Below, in pieces: positions 1-8,577 of a stretch of 22,607 bases of DNA. The DNA is from Ophiothrix spiculata (Eukaryota > Echinodermata > Ophiuroidea > Amphilepidida > Ophiotrichidae): assembly GCA_000969725.1 (NCBI GenBank), contig JXSR01S010045.1, one strand, 5' to 3'. The notes below the pieces were generated by a model. The model saw only the letters and a list, made by a program, of their open reading frames with translations, searched no databases and had not been told where the DNA came from. The position numbers and the translations under genes were made by a program. Position 1 is the first letter of the stretch; the number at the start of each line of letters is the position of its first letter.

Positions 1-684
1 TGTAGCTTGATTAGTTAATATCTGTCCAACAAAATTTGCCGTTTTGTTTAATGGTACACAGGTGTAAACTACATTAGGGAGATGTTCAAATTCTTCTGTT
101 ATGGGCCATAGTATACACGTTGTTTTTATGTTTCCCACAACAATTGTGTTGAGAATACTAACAGCAGTAGCAAAGCACCATATTGTGAAAATCAGTTTAT
201 AAGTTCGACTCTTTCTGTTATGTGTAATATGTCGGAATGGTTTACAAACAGCTAAATACCGTTCAACAGTTATAAGAGTCATGAATCCTAAAGACGCAAA
301 GTACCATACACGGATTGAGAGCACATAACTTGCACATTGTAATGCCGTTTCGACAGGCCACGCAAATCCTACGGTTGGTTCCGCAAAAAACATCCACATC
401 CATATTACAGAGATAAAAAGATAGCTTATATCACAAATGGCTTGATTGATCAAGTACAAATTCAACGTATTTATAGGTGACGGTAAGCGCAGAAGAGAAA
501 ATAAGAAAACAGAGTTTCCAGCTATTCCAAAAGCAGAGATAGACGGTAAAACATACAGGTACACAACCACACCCAATGATGATTGCAGCATCTGTCTTGC
601 TGCGAAAGGACGATAGGTTACATTCAAAGTATTCCATCTCGTACAGATTTGATCCGATGCGACAAAACTGTCATTATTCAACAT
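1..684 (-). CDS. Rhodopsin-like (class A) GPCR, 5' part, runs off the left edge
   Basis: Reading from an ATG at 684-682, 228 codons stay open to the window edge, so the gene is cut at its C-terminal side. The translation has class A receptor landmarks: an N-terminus with NxS/T sites (N4, N21); TM1 at about residues 36-65 with GxxGN (N57 as N1.50); TM2 at about 73-99 with LINQAICD (D85 as D2.50); C117 at the start of TM3; ERY (141-143) followed by LAVCKPF at the TM3/loop 2 boundary; TM4 at about 163-185; and an extracellular loop 2 with C209 and an NKT site. This is a plasma-membrane receptor signalling through G proteins, and the family logic suggests a peptide or amine ligand, but the ligand cannot be told from this part. 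An in-frame TGA lies at 690-688, two codons before the ATG, which supports this start unless an intron ends there. No intron is seen in the visible part. TM5-TM7 are outside the window. Confidence 0.93.
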   Translation of the reverse strand, partial: MLNNDSFVASDQICTRWNTLNVTYRPFAARQMLQSSLGVVVYLYVLPSISAFGIAGNSVFLFSLLRLPSPINTLNLYLINQAICDISYLFISVIWMWMFFAEPTVGFAWPVETALQCASYVLSIRVWYFASLGFMTLITVERYLAVCKPFRHITHNRKSRTYKLIFTIWCFATAVSILNTIVVGNIKTTCILWPITEEFEHLPNVVYTCVPLNKTANFVGQILTNQAT

Positions 685-852
685 TTTTCAAGTATGAGCT
701 TTCAAATAAGGTAATATGTCATCATCATAAACTGTAACATATACTTCCTACCTTATCGATATGTTTGTTCAATTTCAATTCAACAGGTGAAAACAGTATT
801 TATAGTACATCAAATCACAAGGATATGCATAAGTAAATGACGGTTATATCGG

Positions 853-860
853 TTTATATA
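853..860 (-). promoter_or_regulatory. Possible TATA box for the GPCR gene
   Basis: TATATAAA reads on the minus strand about 170 bases upstream of the GPCR start codon. It sits in AT-rich DNA, where such a match is common by chance, so it is only a candidate. Confidence 0.2.
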
Positions 861-1100
861 CTTACACATATATATTATTGAAGGCACATGCTTTGAAATT
901 ATATATCCCACCAAACTGAAAAACAACCGTCTGCAGGAGTAGTGAAGACAATCAATCTCAAATTTGATTTCTCCAATCTGTACAAAAATTCGGATGTCTA
1001 TACAAGTTCCTCACACAATACAAATAATATTTGTGAAATGGTTATCAATCATTACGTTTAAGAAGTGAAGACTTCTTTATTCCTTAGTAGTCTATGCTGA

Positions 1101-1108
1101 TGACGTCA
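1101..1108. promoter_or_regulatory. Perfect CRE palindrome upstream of the GPCR
   Basis: TGACGTCA, the full cAMP response element consensus for CREB/ATF factors, lies about 420 bases upstream of the GPCR start. Just before it, at about 1060-1079, is a short hairpin (AAGAAGT and ACTTCTT arms). Location fits a regulatory site, but one octamer is weak evidence. Confidence 0.25.
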
Positions 1109-1531
1109 AACATCATTTTCACAAACCATTTATGATGTAGATTTACCAAGAAACCTTCTTATATAAAACATTAGCCAGACAACGCATCCTTCCTGTTCAA
1201 AATGCTATCTTCTGAACTTTCTTCCCATCCCGTTGCACGACACTGCACTATTCGATACAAATGTTATATGTTGATAAAATCTATGATGCAAAAATGTCCT
1301 TATATGGTGAAATGGATTGTTTAATAGCTCACGTACTCCATCCAAATAACTCGCTCAATTTGTAATGACATGGTATAAGATACACTTAGTTAGCCATCAC
1401 GTACATATTATCAATTTGTTACTATGCATTAGCCACATACAACGGAATCACATTCATTAATTTCCTTCCTATCTCATCAAGCTTCATCACGTAAATGAGA
1501 ACACCACGGTATAGTACATGTTCTTGTGTAA

Positions 1532-1930
1532 TTGAGTGGGATTTTTGGGTAGATTCTTGCAAACTATGTTTTTTTGGATGATTATATCATGTTATTACCA
1601 AAAAACTAGTTTGTCATTTTTTTGGCGGCCATCTTGGTATATTGGCGGCCATTTTTCAAAATGGCCGACATTTTAAGCTATTTTTGCAAATATCTCAACA
1701 TTGGAAGCTCGTACAGACATAAATATGGTGTCTATACCCATGTTTTCAGGCCCAAGGAATTCATATTTTATGTTGATTGAATGTTGCGATGTCTCCTTAC
1801 TCCAGAAATCCAAGATGGCTGCCAAAATGGCCGCCATAATATAAAATATTCTATATATCTGCTTCAGGTGTCAAAATAAAGACGGTTTTGGTGTATTTTA
1901 GTCAATTTTTTAAGGTCAATGAACAATTCC
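1532..1930 (+). repeat. Left terminal inverted repeat of the transposon
   Basis: About 400 bases that reappear, reversed and complemented, at 5840-6428. Landmarks shared by both copies are the GAGTGGGATTTTTGGG terminus, paired GGCGGCCATCTTGG blocks, a GTTTTCAGGCCCAA block and an inner GGTTTTGGTGT block at 1884-1894. The left copy lacks the 185-base duplication seen on the right. Confidence 0.88.
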
Positions 1931-2185
1931 TAGCACTTCTAAGTCATCAATGACTTTGCTTATACTAGAATCCAAGATGGCTGCCAAAAATAAGCATAAT
2001 GTATGGTTAGTGATACACAGAATTGTCTATTCCAAGCCTTTTTAGGTTTGAACTGAAATGTCTTTGTTCAAGATATGAATGTTATGTAGCTTACTCTTGA
2101 TGATTGGTGGCGAAAATAACACTGGTATATTTATATTGTTATAAATGGCCAACACTGTATCTCACTGACACCTGTTCGTTTCCAT
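1931..2185 (-). other. 3' flank of the transposon gene
   Basis: Sequence between the gene's TAG stop and the left terminal repeat. No coding frame is apparent. It holds one more CCAAGATGGCTGCC block (1972-1985), the same motif that recurs in the terminal repeats. Confidence 0.5.
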
Positions 2186-2359
2186 CTATTCGTCTTCTGT
2201 CTCTGAGTCTGATTCTGTATCAGAGTCTTGTGTTGCTTGTAGGATGTTGTTGCATTTTTCAGGGTCAGCTTTACACATACAGAATTCAGTGCAGTCAACA
2301 TTGTGTTGCTTACATGTGCAGCGTCCATTACATCCGCCTTTTCTACAGCCACACTTTAC
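2186..2359 (-). pseudogene. C-terminal CXC (cysteine-rich) tail of the transposon protein
   Basis: This is the last part of the gene that starts beyond 5800, displaced by the LINE at 2361-3666. Reading minus from the 9-bp target duplication, the frame gives K-CGC then a cysteine pattern CxC-x4-C-x3-C-x-C-x6-C-x3-C-x-C-x6-C-x-N, which matches the zinc-binding CXC repeat of tesmin/TSO1-like proteins. It ends in an acidic Ser/Asp/Glu tail and a TAG at 2188-2186. From the first cysteine it is 55 residues. The same frame continues without a break from VELVK on the other side of the LINE. CXC modules bind DNA, so a DNA- or end-binding role is inferred. Confidence 0.85.

Positions 2360-2360
<1 letters not shown>
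2352..2360. repeat. LINE target site duplication, left copy
   Basis: CACTTTACT, identical to 3667-3675. Together they bracket the LINE exactly. Confidence 0.93.

Positions 2361-2444
<84 letters not shown>
2361..2444. repeat. (CAT)28 microsatellite forming the LINE 3' tail
   Basis: 28 uninterrupted CAT units on plus, TGA/ATG units on minus. The LINE stop codon TGA (2443-2441) is itself the first tail unit, so the tail follows the ORF with no 3' UTR. The purity suggests recent insertion or later expansion. Open frames over it (poly-His, poly-Ser, poly-Ile) are artefacts. Confidence 0.97.
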
Positions 2445-3664
2445 TCGACTGCAGAGCAGGCGACTACAAGATTTCTCCAAGCTTTTCGTTCAGTTGCCAG
2501 TGTAGTGATGTCGGCTGTCTGTAGGCAATGATCCATGTCCCCTAGGATGTTCTGGATGTATGAGAGATAACTTGAACTTTGACGACCAGGTTTCCTCCTG
2601 CCATGTCTTAGTTCAAAGAGAGCATATTGTCTTGCTGGCTCATCTTCTGGCATTCTGAGAATATGGCCAAGGACGCATAGCTGACGTTGCCTTACGGTAT
2701 TAATGAGGGGTTGGGTGTCAGTCATCTGACTTGTGCATTGCTAACAAAATCTAGACGCTTGATGTTAAGCATTATTCTGTAACAGGATGTTGCAAATGCA
2801 TTTGTCTTTCTCTCCATATCAGACGATATTATCCAGGACTCGCATCCATACAAAAATATACTGACACAGGTGGTGTTAAAAAGCTTGATTTTGGTGACAA
2901 TTGAGATGGATGGACTTCTCCAGACTTTTTTCTAACTTCCAGAAAGCAGCCCATGCCAGAGCCTTCCGCCTAATAAAGTCACTTTTGCTGTTGGCCATCA
3001 TGGATCCTAAGTATTTGAAATTGGTTACATGGCTTATTGGCTGATTATATACCTGTAGAGGTGGTTGAGGGTTACAGTTAATGGTTATGTACTCAGTCTT
3101 AGGTACACTGATGATGAGGCCAAGATGTTCTGCCTCAATAGCTGTTCTGTTTAGCTGAGCCTGTGCATTTTGCGTTGATGATTGTAGCAGGGCTATGTCA
3201 TCGGCAAAATCAAGATCATTTAGGGTTACCGCTGGGTGTCTCCTTGACTGACGAGGGTGTGTCACTACGCCCGACTGGTTGTCAGCTGTTGCTCTTTTCA
3301 TCAGGTAGTCGATGATTGTTATGAACAAGAATGGAGCAAGAACATCCCCCTGTAACACTCCAGTGGTGACTTGGAATGGATCTGTTATGTTACCATCAAC
3401 CACCACAGCACTCTTTGAGTTGTCGTAAAGGACCCTGATGGCTTGTACTATAACTTCTGGTATTCCATAATGGCGTAGGATTGCAATCATGACATTTCTT
3501 CTGATGGAATCGAAGGCTTTCTTAAAGTCAATGAATGTAATGGTAAGCGGAAGCTGGTAATTCCCAAAGGCTTCGATGATCCTTCGCAAGATGTGGATTT
3601 GTTGTGAACAGCTCCTGCCAGGTCGAAAGCCAGCTTGGTTGTTCCTCAACACTGGGTCAACATG
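2441..3664 (-). pseudogene. LINE reverse transcriptase, C-terminal half, frameshifted
   Basis: In-frame from the LINE edge, the protein shows reverse transcriptase motifs in order: NQAGFRPGRSC, motif A FIDFKKAFDS, motif B GVLQGDVLAPFLF, catalytic motif C LDFADDIALL, motif D GLIISVPKTE and motif E NFKYLGS. Around 2926-2931 a run of six A residues (minus) shifts the frame; the continuation in the next frame contains LYGCESW, a usual LINE feature. A second shift at about 2722-2728 restores the first frame for the tail with LGHILRMPEDEPARQ and ends in VACSAVE and TGA. So two compensating shifts break an otherwise well-kept frame. The enzyme copies element RNA at a nicked target; this copy cannot make a full protein. 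Confidence 0.92.
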
Positions 3665-3666
3665 AT

Positions 3667-3675
3667 CACTTTACT
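3667..3675. repeat. LINE target site duplication, right copy
   Basis: CACTTTACT, identical to 2352-2360. It lies inside the codons for LVK of the transposon protein. Confidence 0.93.
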
Positions 3676-5330
3676 AACTCCACTAATGCTTCTGGAGCTG
3701 CAGGAAGTATCGGCACATATTCATCATTAATGTTTGTCCATCCAAGTGCAGTATTAAGTGTCCGCATGACATCAGGACTTGCTTGGAGAAATGCTTTCCA
3801 CCATTGGTTTTTGCTCTTGCCATGAATATGCCCAGTCGTGTCACATCCACTCATGGCATGCAAACCACGCAATGCAGCCACTTTTCCTGGACCTAGTGCA
3901 CTGTAAATGGGCTGTATTGGACAGAGGCGGCGTTTATCTCCAGTGCCCATTATTAATGCTGCTCTAGAACCCAAAAATGGTTGTGTAGACACAGCAAGCA
4001 CCATCACATCTGTATCCGAAGAATAAATGTGGATGTGGAAACCAGCCTTGTTAAGCTCAGCAGCATAAAGAATGAGAATGGTGTCTGCTTCTTCTTGTTT
4101 AATTTGAAGCTGAACAACATCTGATGATTGCTGATTTGATACAACTCCAAAGCGGGTTACGGCAGTGGTAGGTAGATTCGAGTGTTGTACCACTTTCTGT
4201 GCAAGATACAATGTCAATTGGTCCTTTGTGCTAGTGCTGCTAAGGAAACCGGTAAAATCTTTGATAGGAGTTGCATCCTCCACTTTGTAAGACATCTGCT
4301 TGGATATTCCCTTTGCTCTTAGTTTCCTGGTTGCATCCTTCATTGAATTCTGGACGCTGTAGTCATCAAAAACAACATAGGTGTACTTGTATCCTCTTGA
4401 TTTCCTGGTAATGGCTTGCACATAGTAATTTGCAAGGTCGGCACAGTTCTTAATGACTGATCTAAAAACCACTAGCTCCTGGACTACTGCCATTGCATCA
4501 AACAAAATGCATGTATTATCATGAATTTCTGCACTCGAATATGCTACATTGGTGGTAGTATGCTGATTTGAAGAAGTTTCTTTGGAACCAGACACTGTAC
4601 TGGCTGTAGGCCGATTATCAGCATGTGTACTCTCGTGGACAAAATTGGCTACATGATTGTTGTGAACCTCTCTGGGCTCAGATACTGTAGGCTGGTCAGT
4701 AGTCTGTGTGGTCTCGGACAATACATTGGCAGGTGACAGGTTAGCAGTTTGAGAGGTTCCAGGCATTACATTGGCTGTAAGCTCGTTTAACCTTTCTGAT
4801 GCTGACAATTGAGATGCTCCATCAGTTAGAGTATTGGGTGATTCTGTAAGACGTTCTAGCTGGTGCATTAGTTGTGCTTTGTCTTGACATGGATGCAATC
4901 TACCATCACTTGTCATTAACTGTGGATTGGTGGCTGACAACTCATACTTTCCAATGACTTCTTACATGTCAAGCTCCCTTGAGGACCTAGTGACCACCAG
5001 GAGACGTGCCATCAGTGAGTTGGATGCCCTCAAGCTGGTTTGTTCTTGACACTTACGAGTCAACAACGGTTTGCAACCAGCCCGCCACCCAAAAACTTTC
5101 ACCTTGGTCATTTTTTCCCATAGATTCTTCTTTCCGCTGATCCTTTCTTGAACAAAATTTCTGTATGCCTTTTCTCCTCTGGATTCGGTTCCCAGTATAT
5201 TTTCTGCAATGCTGTCTGGAAATATGACTTTTGTCATCGGATTGAACAACTTTAGCTCAGTGCCATTGTCAGACTCTGCAAGTGTGAATGGATTTGCATA
5301 TTGACAATACCTTCTTGAGGTTACGTACAT
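3667..5330 (-). pseudogene. Transposon protein with FEN/XPG-like (PIN-fold) nuclease region
   Basis: One frame covers about 550 codons with a single TAA (4964-4962) after RLLVVTRSSRELDM; the next residues EVIGKYELS continue the same family pattern, so this is a nonsense mutation. Counting from the TTG codon at 4940: a Ser/Thr-rich linker at about 32-140; FDAMAVVQ (D148); VVFDDYS (D192, D193); EEADTILILYAAEL (E283, E284, D286); SSDTDVMVLAV (D309, D311); and HAMSGCDTTGHIHGK (D367). The order and spacing of these acids match the metal-binding acids of FEN1/XPG nucleases (ExE, DxD, GCD). The frame ends here only because the LINE interrupts it at VELVK; the CXC tail continues at 2359. Proteins of this type are multicopy and uncharacterised in many invertebrates and fish. 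A structure-specific nuclease role in transposition is inferred, not shown. Confidence 0.82.
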
Positions 5331-5860
5331 ATTTCTCTTGCCGGCTGACTTTACTCTCTGACATTTGGTGATGAGAACTTCTTGTCAATTTGGTCACCCC
5401 CAGCATGTCTTTTAACTCTCCTGAAAGTCGTGTCAGTTCCGGTGTGCTGAGACAGTACCTAAGTAAAGCTTCAGGGTTTGTTGTGATTCCAGACACTCCT
5501 CCATCACCTTTGTGACCCTTGTTCACATATTCCTGTGCCTGTGAAGTTACCCTGTACAAAGCTGTCCCATAACCCAGGATCTGTTTGCTGCAAGTGGTAC
5601 ATTCTTGCTATGTACTCAGGTACATGTAGGGCATAATCGAGACGATTGTATGCAAAGAACCAGATGGACAACTGCTCCAATGATGCTAGGTGCAAATGCC
5701 AGTCTTGTTGACGGGTTGCCTGAAGGAAGCTCAGCAGAGTGGTGACTTGTCGCATATACATGCGAGTCCACTTATACACAGGGTACTTGTCATTTGCAAT
5801 GTCAAAGTCATCTATTAATTTCTTAAGATTGAGTGCAGCAATTGTAGAAATTAGTTGACT
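5269..5860 (-). pseudogene. N-terminal part of the transposon protein, two frames
   Basis: Two overlapping frames belong to the same protein upstream of the nuclease region. The first (5860-5504) reads DIANDKYPVYKWTRMYMRQ then LEQLSIWFFAYNRLDYALHVPEYIARM and WDSFVQGNF, a conserved block of this family. A shift near 5540-5559 moves into the frame with YVNKGHKGDGGVSGITTNPEALLRYC and TPELTRL. A second shift near 5285-5300 moves into the frame that contains YANPFTLAES and leads to the nuclease region. The usual protein has a longer N-terminal part; here it is missing, since the inner edge of the right terminal repeat begins at about 5840-5860 with a stop. GAGTAAGT in minus sense at about 5867-5874 could be a splice donor, so an upstream exon is possible but none is seen. 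Confidence 0.75.
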
Positions 5861-6428
5861 TCAAAAAACTTACTCAAAGACACCAAAACCATCTCCATAT
5901 TCAACTCTGAAGCTGAATATAAAACTTATTATATATTATGGAGACCATTTTGGTGGCCATCTTGGATTTATAGTGTAAGGTTACATTATAACAAGAAAGC
6001 AACATTAAATATGAATTCCTTGGGCCTGAAAACATGGGTGTAGACACCAGTATTATGTCTCTACAAGCTTCCAATACCGATATATTTGCAAAACTGGCTT
6101 GAAATGTCGGCCATTTTGAAAAATGTCGGCCATTTTGGCGGCCATCTTGGAATTATAGTGTAAGGATACATCACAACAATAAAGTTTCATTAAATATGAA
6201 TTCATTGGGCCTGAAAACATGGGTGTAGACACCAGTATTATGTCTCTACAAGCTTCCAATACCAAGATATTTACAAAAATAGCTTGAAATGTCGGCCATT
6301 TTGAAAAATGGCTGCCAATATGCCAAGATGGCCGCCAAAAAAATGACAAACACAATTTTTTACAATTTCATGATGCAATCATCCAAAAAAACATAGTTTG
6401 CAAGAATCTACCCAAAAATCCCACTCCT
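5840..6428 (-). repeat. Right terminal inverted repeat with internal duplication
   Basis: Inverted partner of 1532-1930, longer because of a 185-base tandem duplication (about 5951-6132 and 6136-6316). The innermost shared block GGTTTTGGTGT reads on minus at about 5878-5888. Several GGCCATCTTGG/CCAAGATGGCC blocks lie in it. Confidence 0.88.
5951..6316. repeat. Two tandem copies of a 185-bp unit
   Basis: The block GGCCTGAAAACATGGGTGTAG starts at about 6023 and again exactly 185 bases later, and CCATCTTGG...TAGTGTAAGG recurs at the same spacing (5961 and 6146). Differences between copies are few. The left terminal repeat has only one copy. Confidence 0.9.
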
Positions 6429-6432
6429 TTAA

Positions 6433-7600
6433 ATTTCATGACATTAGAACATACACTAGTAGAGATTTTACCTTTTTATGCTCTTAGTAACATATTACAC
6501 ACACGTTTTGATGTCTTCTATACTTATGTTCAGTTCTTCGTGACAAGTTTTGACTAACCTAATGTCCGCAGTTCTTATGCCATCGTTGTGCAGTTGTTAA
6601 CATGTTTTAGTTTGCAATCACAAAATTGAGATTTTGTGTTATTTAAAGATTTTTTTCCCCTTAAATGAACGGGCAATACAAGCTCGAATTAGATACAGAT
6701 GTCCAACTCGCACCCTTAGTGTTTTTCCCATTATTCGTTCTTTATGTCAGTGAAATATTTTATATCTCGTCCTAGGAATAAATGTCTTAGTGTCCTTTTA
6801 TAACTGCAAGTGACGTACCTGCATATGCATCGACATTACATCTAATGCCATATATTTGTACAAAATAACAATCGTATTAGATACAGCGCCTTCGTGTACA
6901 CAATCTATTTTTTTAACTTTCTTGATTAAGTCAGCTAAGTAAGCTAATGTATATAAGCAATCTGTTTAAACAACTATATAATGTTCACATTTGTGTAATT
7001 TATCGACCATTTGCTCTAATATCATTTTCTTAATGTCTCCCTTCTGACATTAAACTAACTTGTATAACAAACGCCACTTATTTTAAAAGACAATTTACCT
7101 AAAATTTGATAAATTGCAAGACTTTATTGCCCATATTTTGAAAAAAGATTATTAAATTTGATCATACAAATCAAGAGCGCTTCGAATTTTGTTGTTTTGT
7201 CGTTGGTTTTGTTGTTGCTTTTGTGATTGTTACTGTTGTTTGTTGTTGTTTTATTTTATTTGTTTGTCTGTTTTATGCCAGGTATTTTTCTCTTTGGCGG
7301 CGAGAACCGCAATCTAAAAACAAAAGTTTGTTTACAGTATTTACATAATCCCCGAAAGACAATCCTTTTAATGTCTTGGAAATGAAATGCCACTGGTGAC
7401 TGAATAAAGATTAGCGCTTTTGGCATGCATGTAAAATGCGTTAAGCAACTAATCAAGAGTCCTGATTCCGCTATATTCCCCCGGTTTATTTTACACTAAC
7501 TCAAATAGTGCAGACCTTTTGTCTACGTCATCTTTTAACGGTCTGGTCCCTAATGGATGATCATTGCACTGAATGCTTTTAACACAAAAATATTAAAAGG
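6433..7600. other. Non-coding stretch
   Basis: No convincing gene on either strand. A GTT/TTG-rich low-complexity tract lies at about 7185-7265. Short open frames here have no recognisable domain. Confidence 0.5.
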
Positions 7601-7604
7601 TTAA

Positions 7605-7915
7605 AGGAGCTTGGTCCGATTTTTCAAAATCTAGTTTCAATGTCATATGACAGATGACCACTAAAGAAATCTACGTTTCAAATATCAGCTGAATCCGTCG
7701 AAAGGTTTTGATTGTATGGGCAGATTTGTATTTCAGAGCTGCCTATATGTTACTGTACAAGATTAATTATGGTTACCATAATTAGACATATTTTTATTCA
7801 TATCTCCAAAACGGAACATAACTCAGCACGGGTAATGAGAAAAATATGAGCAATATTTTGGTACCAAAATCTCAACAAGTTTGAAAAAAGTTGGAAGCAA
7901 TCGGACCATGCTCCT
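7605..7915. mobile_element. TTAA-flanked MITE, 311 bp
   Basis: Ends are inverted copies, AGGAGCTTGGTCCGAT on the left and its complement with one change (AGGAGCATGGTCCGAT) on the right, directly flanked by TTAA at 7601-7604 and 7916-7919. No coding frame. TTAA duplication is the hallmark of piggyBac- and Kolobok-mobilised elements. Confidence 0.88.
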
Positions 7916-7921
7916 TTAATT

Positions 7922-8556
7922 GCTATGTTGTATTGATATTTATGTTGTATATTAACTTTTTTAACATGTGAACATTCGGTCTGTATCATCATTACTATCT
8001 ACAGTATTCCTCAAGACAATATTTAAATCGCTTTCATTTACTCTAACCAGCTGGTGTTTACTTTCAGATTTTTTAAGAGTTAGTAGATATTTTGTAGAAA
8101 TTTACCTCTGCTAAGACTTAAACCTTATAACCTTGCTATAAAAGTCTCTGATTATACACCCCATAAGAACTAGTATCATAAATGTTACAGTCTTTTGCTT
8201 ACTTGTATTGTATTGTTTATTTACACCTTGGGATTTATATAAACTCAGTTTTGAAGTCGTTATTGTAGCTGTGGGTTTCATTACGTGATTAATTGAGCAT
8301 TAGCATGATAGTATCAAGTTACAAATGCACGGTCTCACTTATAATATCAGTGACATACAAAGTATCATGTCGCTGATATCTTAAATGAGCCATACCCAGC
8401 GATTGCCAACACATTTTGCTTGTTTTAATGTAGGTAAAAATAATCTCTTATAACCTATTTATACCATTGTTGAAACAGTATTTCATTCAATGAGGAACAG
8501 GAGACTTTAAATCACAGTGTATTTTGTGGTTGCTTTGTCGTTGTTACTGGCTAATA
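7922..8556. repeat. Unit A of a degenerate tandem duplication
   Basis: A 21-base block starting GCTATGTTGTATTGAT is identical at 7922-7942 and 8557-8577, and a core of about 156 bases (8219-8374) is clearly similar to 9439-9596, including CATTACGTGATT and AAATGCACGGTCTCACTT. This suggests a unit of about 635 bases duplicated in tandem and then diverged. No protein match was seen. Confidence 0.65.
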
Positions 8557-8577
8557 GCTATGTTGTATTGATATTTA

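Larger units (their letters stand above)
685..1527. other. Intergenic: 5' flank of the GPCR
   Basis: AT-rich DNA between the GPCR start and the transposon. No coding frame of note is visible. It holds the candidate TATA and CRE sites and otherwise shows no clear repeat. Confidence 0.5.
2361..3666 (-). mobile_element. 5'-truncated LINE (non-LTR retrotransposon) inserted in the transposon gene
   Basis: Minus-strand element bounded by the perfect 9-bp duplication AGTAAAGTG (minus sense). It holds the reverse transcriptase palm through to the ORF end, but no endonuclease and no 5' region, as expected for a 5'-truncated copy. Its 3' end is a pure trinucleotide array. The reverse transcriptase with FADD, the LGHILRM C-terminal motif and the TGA tail suggest an RTE- or I/Ingi-like clade, but this is by memory of family style, not by alignment. 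Confidence 0.93.
1532..6428 (-). mobile_element. Decayed DNA transposon with long terminal inverted repeats, carrying a FEN-like/CXC gene
   Basis: The two ends are inverted copies of each other: left from 1534 (GAGTGGGATTTTTGGG...) and the reverse complement of the right end from 6426 share the same first 50 bases almost without change, and similarity continues for about 400 bases. The right side is flanked by TTAA (6429-6432) and the left by GTAA (1528-1531), so a TTAA target duplication with one later mutation is the best reading, though it is not certain. Between the repeats is one minus-strand gene, broken by two frameshifts, a stop codon and a LINE insertion. No DDE-type transposase domain was recognised. 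In known families, an XPG-like nuclease gene is reported for Academ-type transposons, while TTAA duplications are typical of piggyBac and Kolobok, so the superfamily is left open. The copy is clearly inactive. Confidence 0.88.

Noticed and set aside
431..637. Minus-strand frame of 68 codons
   Set aside because: It overlaps the GPCR in another phase and has no domain, while the GPCR frame has all class A landmarks.
2131..2352. Minus-strand frame of 73 codons
   Set aside because: It is the wrong phase over the CXC tail; the adjacent phase gives the cysteine pattern and joins the FEN-like frame.
2104..2531. Three overlapping plus-strand frames rich in Ile, His or Ser
   Set aside because: They are translations of the (CAT)28 LINE tail in three phases, crossing the LINE/transposon boundary.
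3604..3967. Plus-strand frames opposite the FEN-like gene and LINE
   Set aside because: Antisense shadows of recognised minus-strand coding sequence.
6053..6355. Minus frame of 100 codons in the right terminal repeat
   Set aside because: It runs through the 185-base duplication and repeats its own sequence; no domain.
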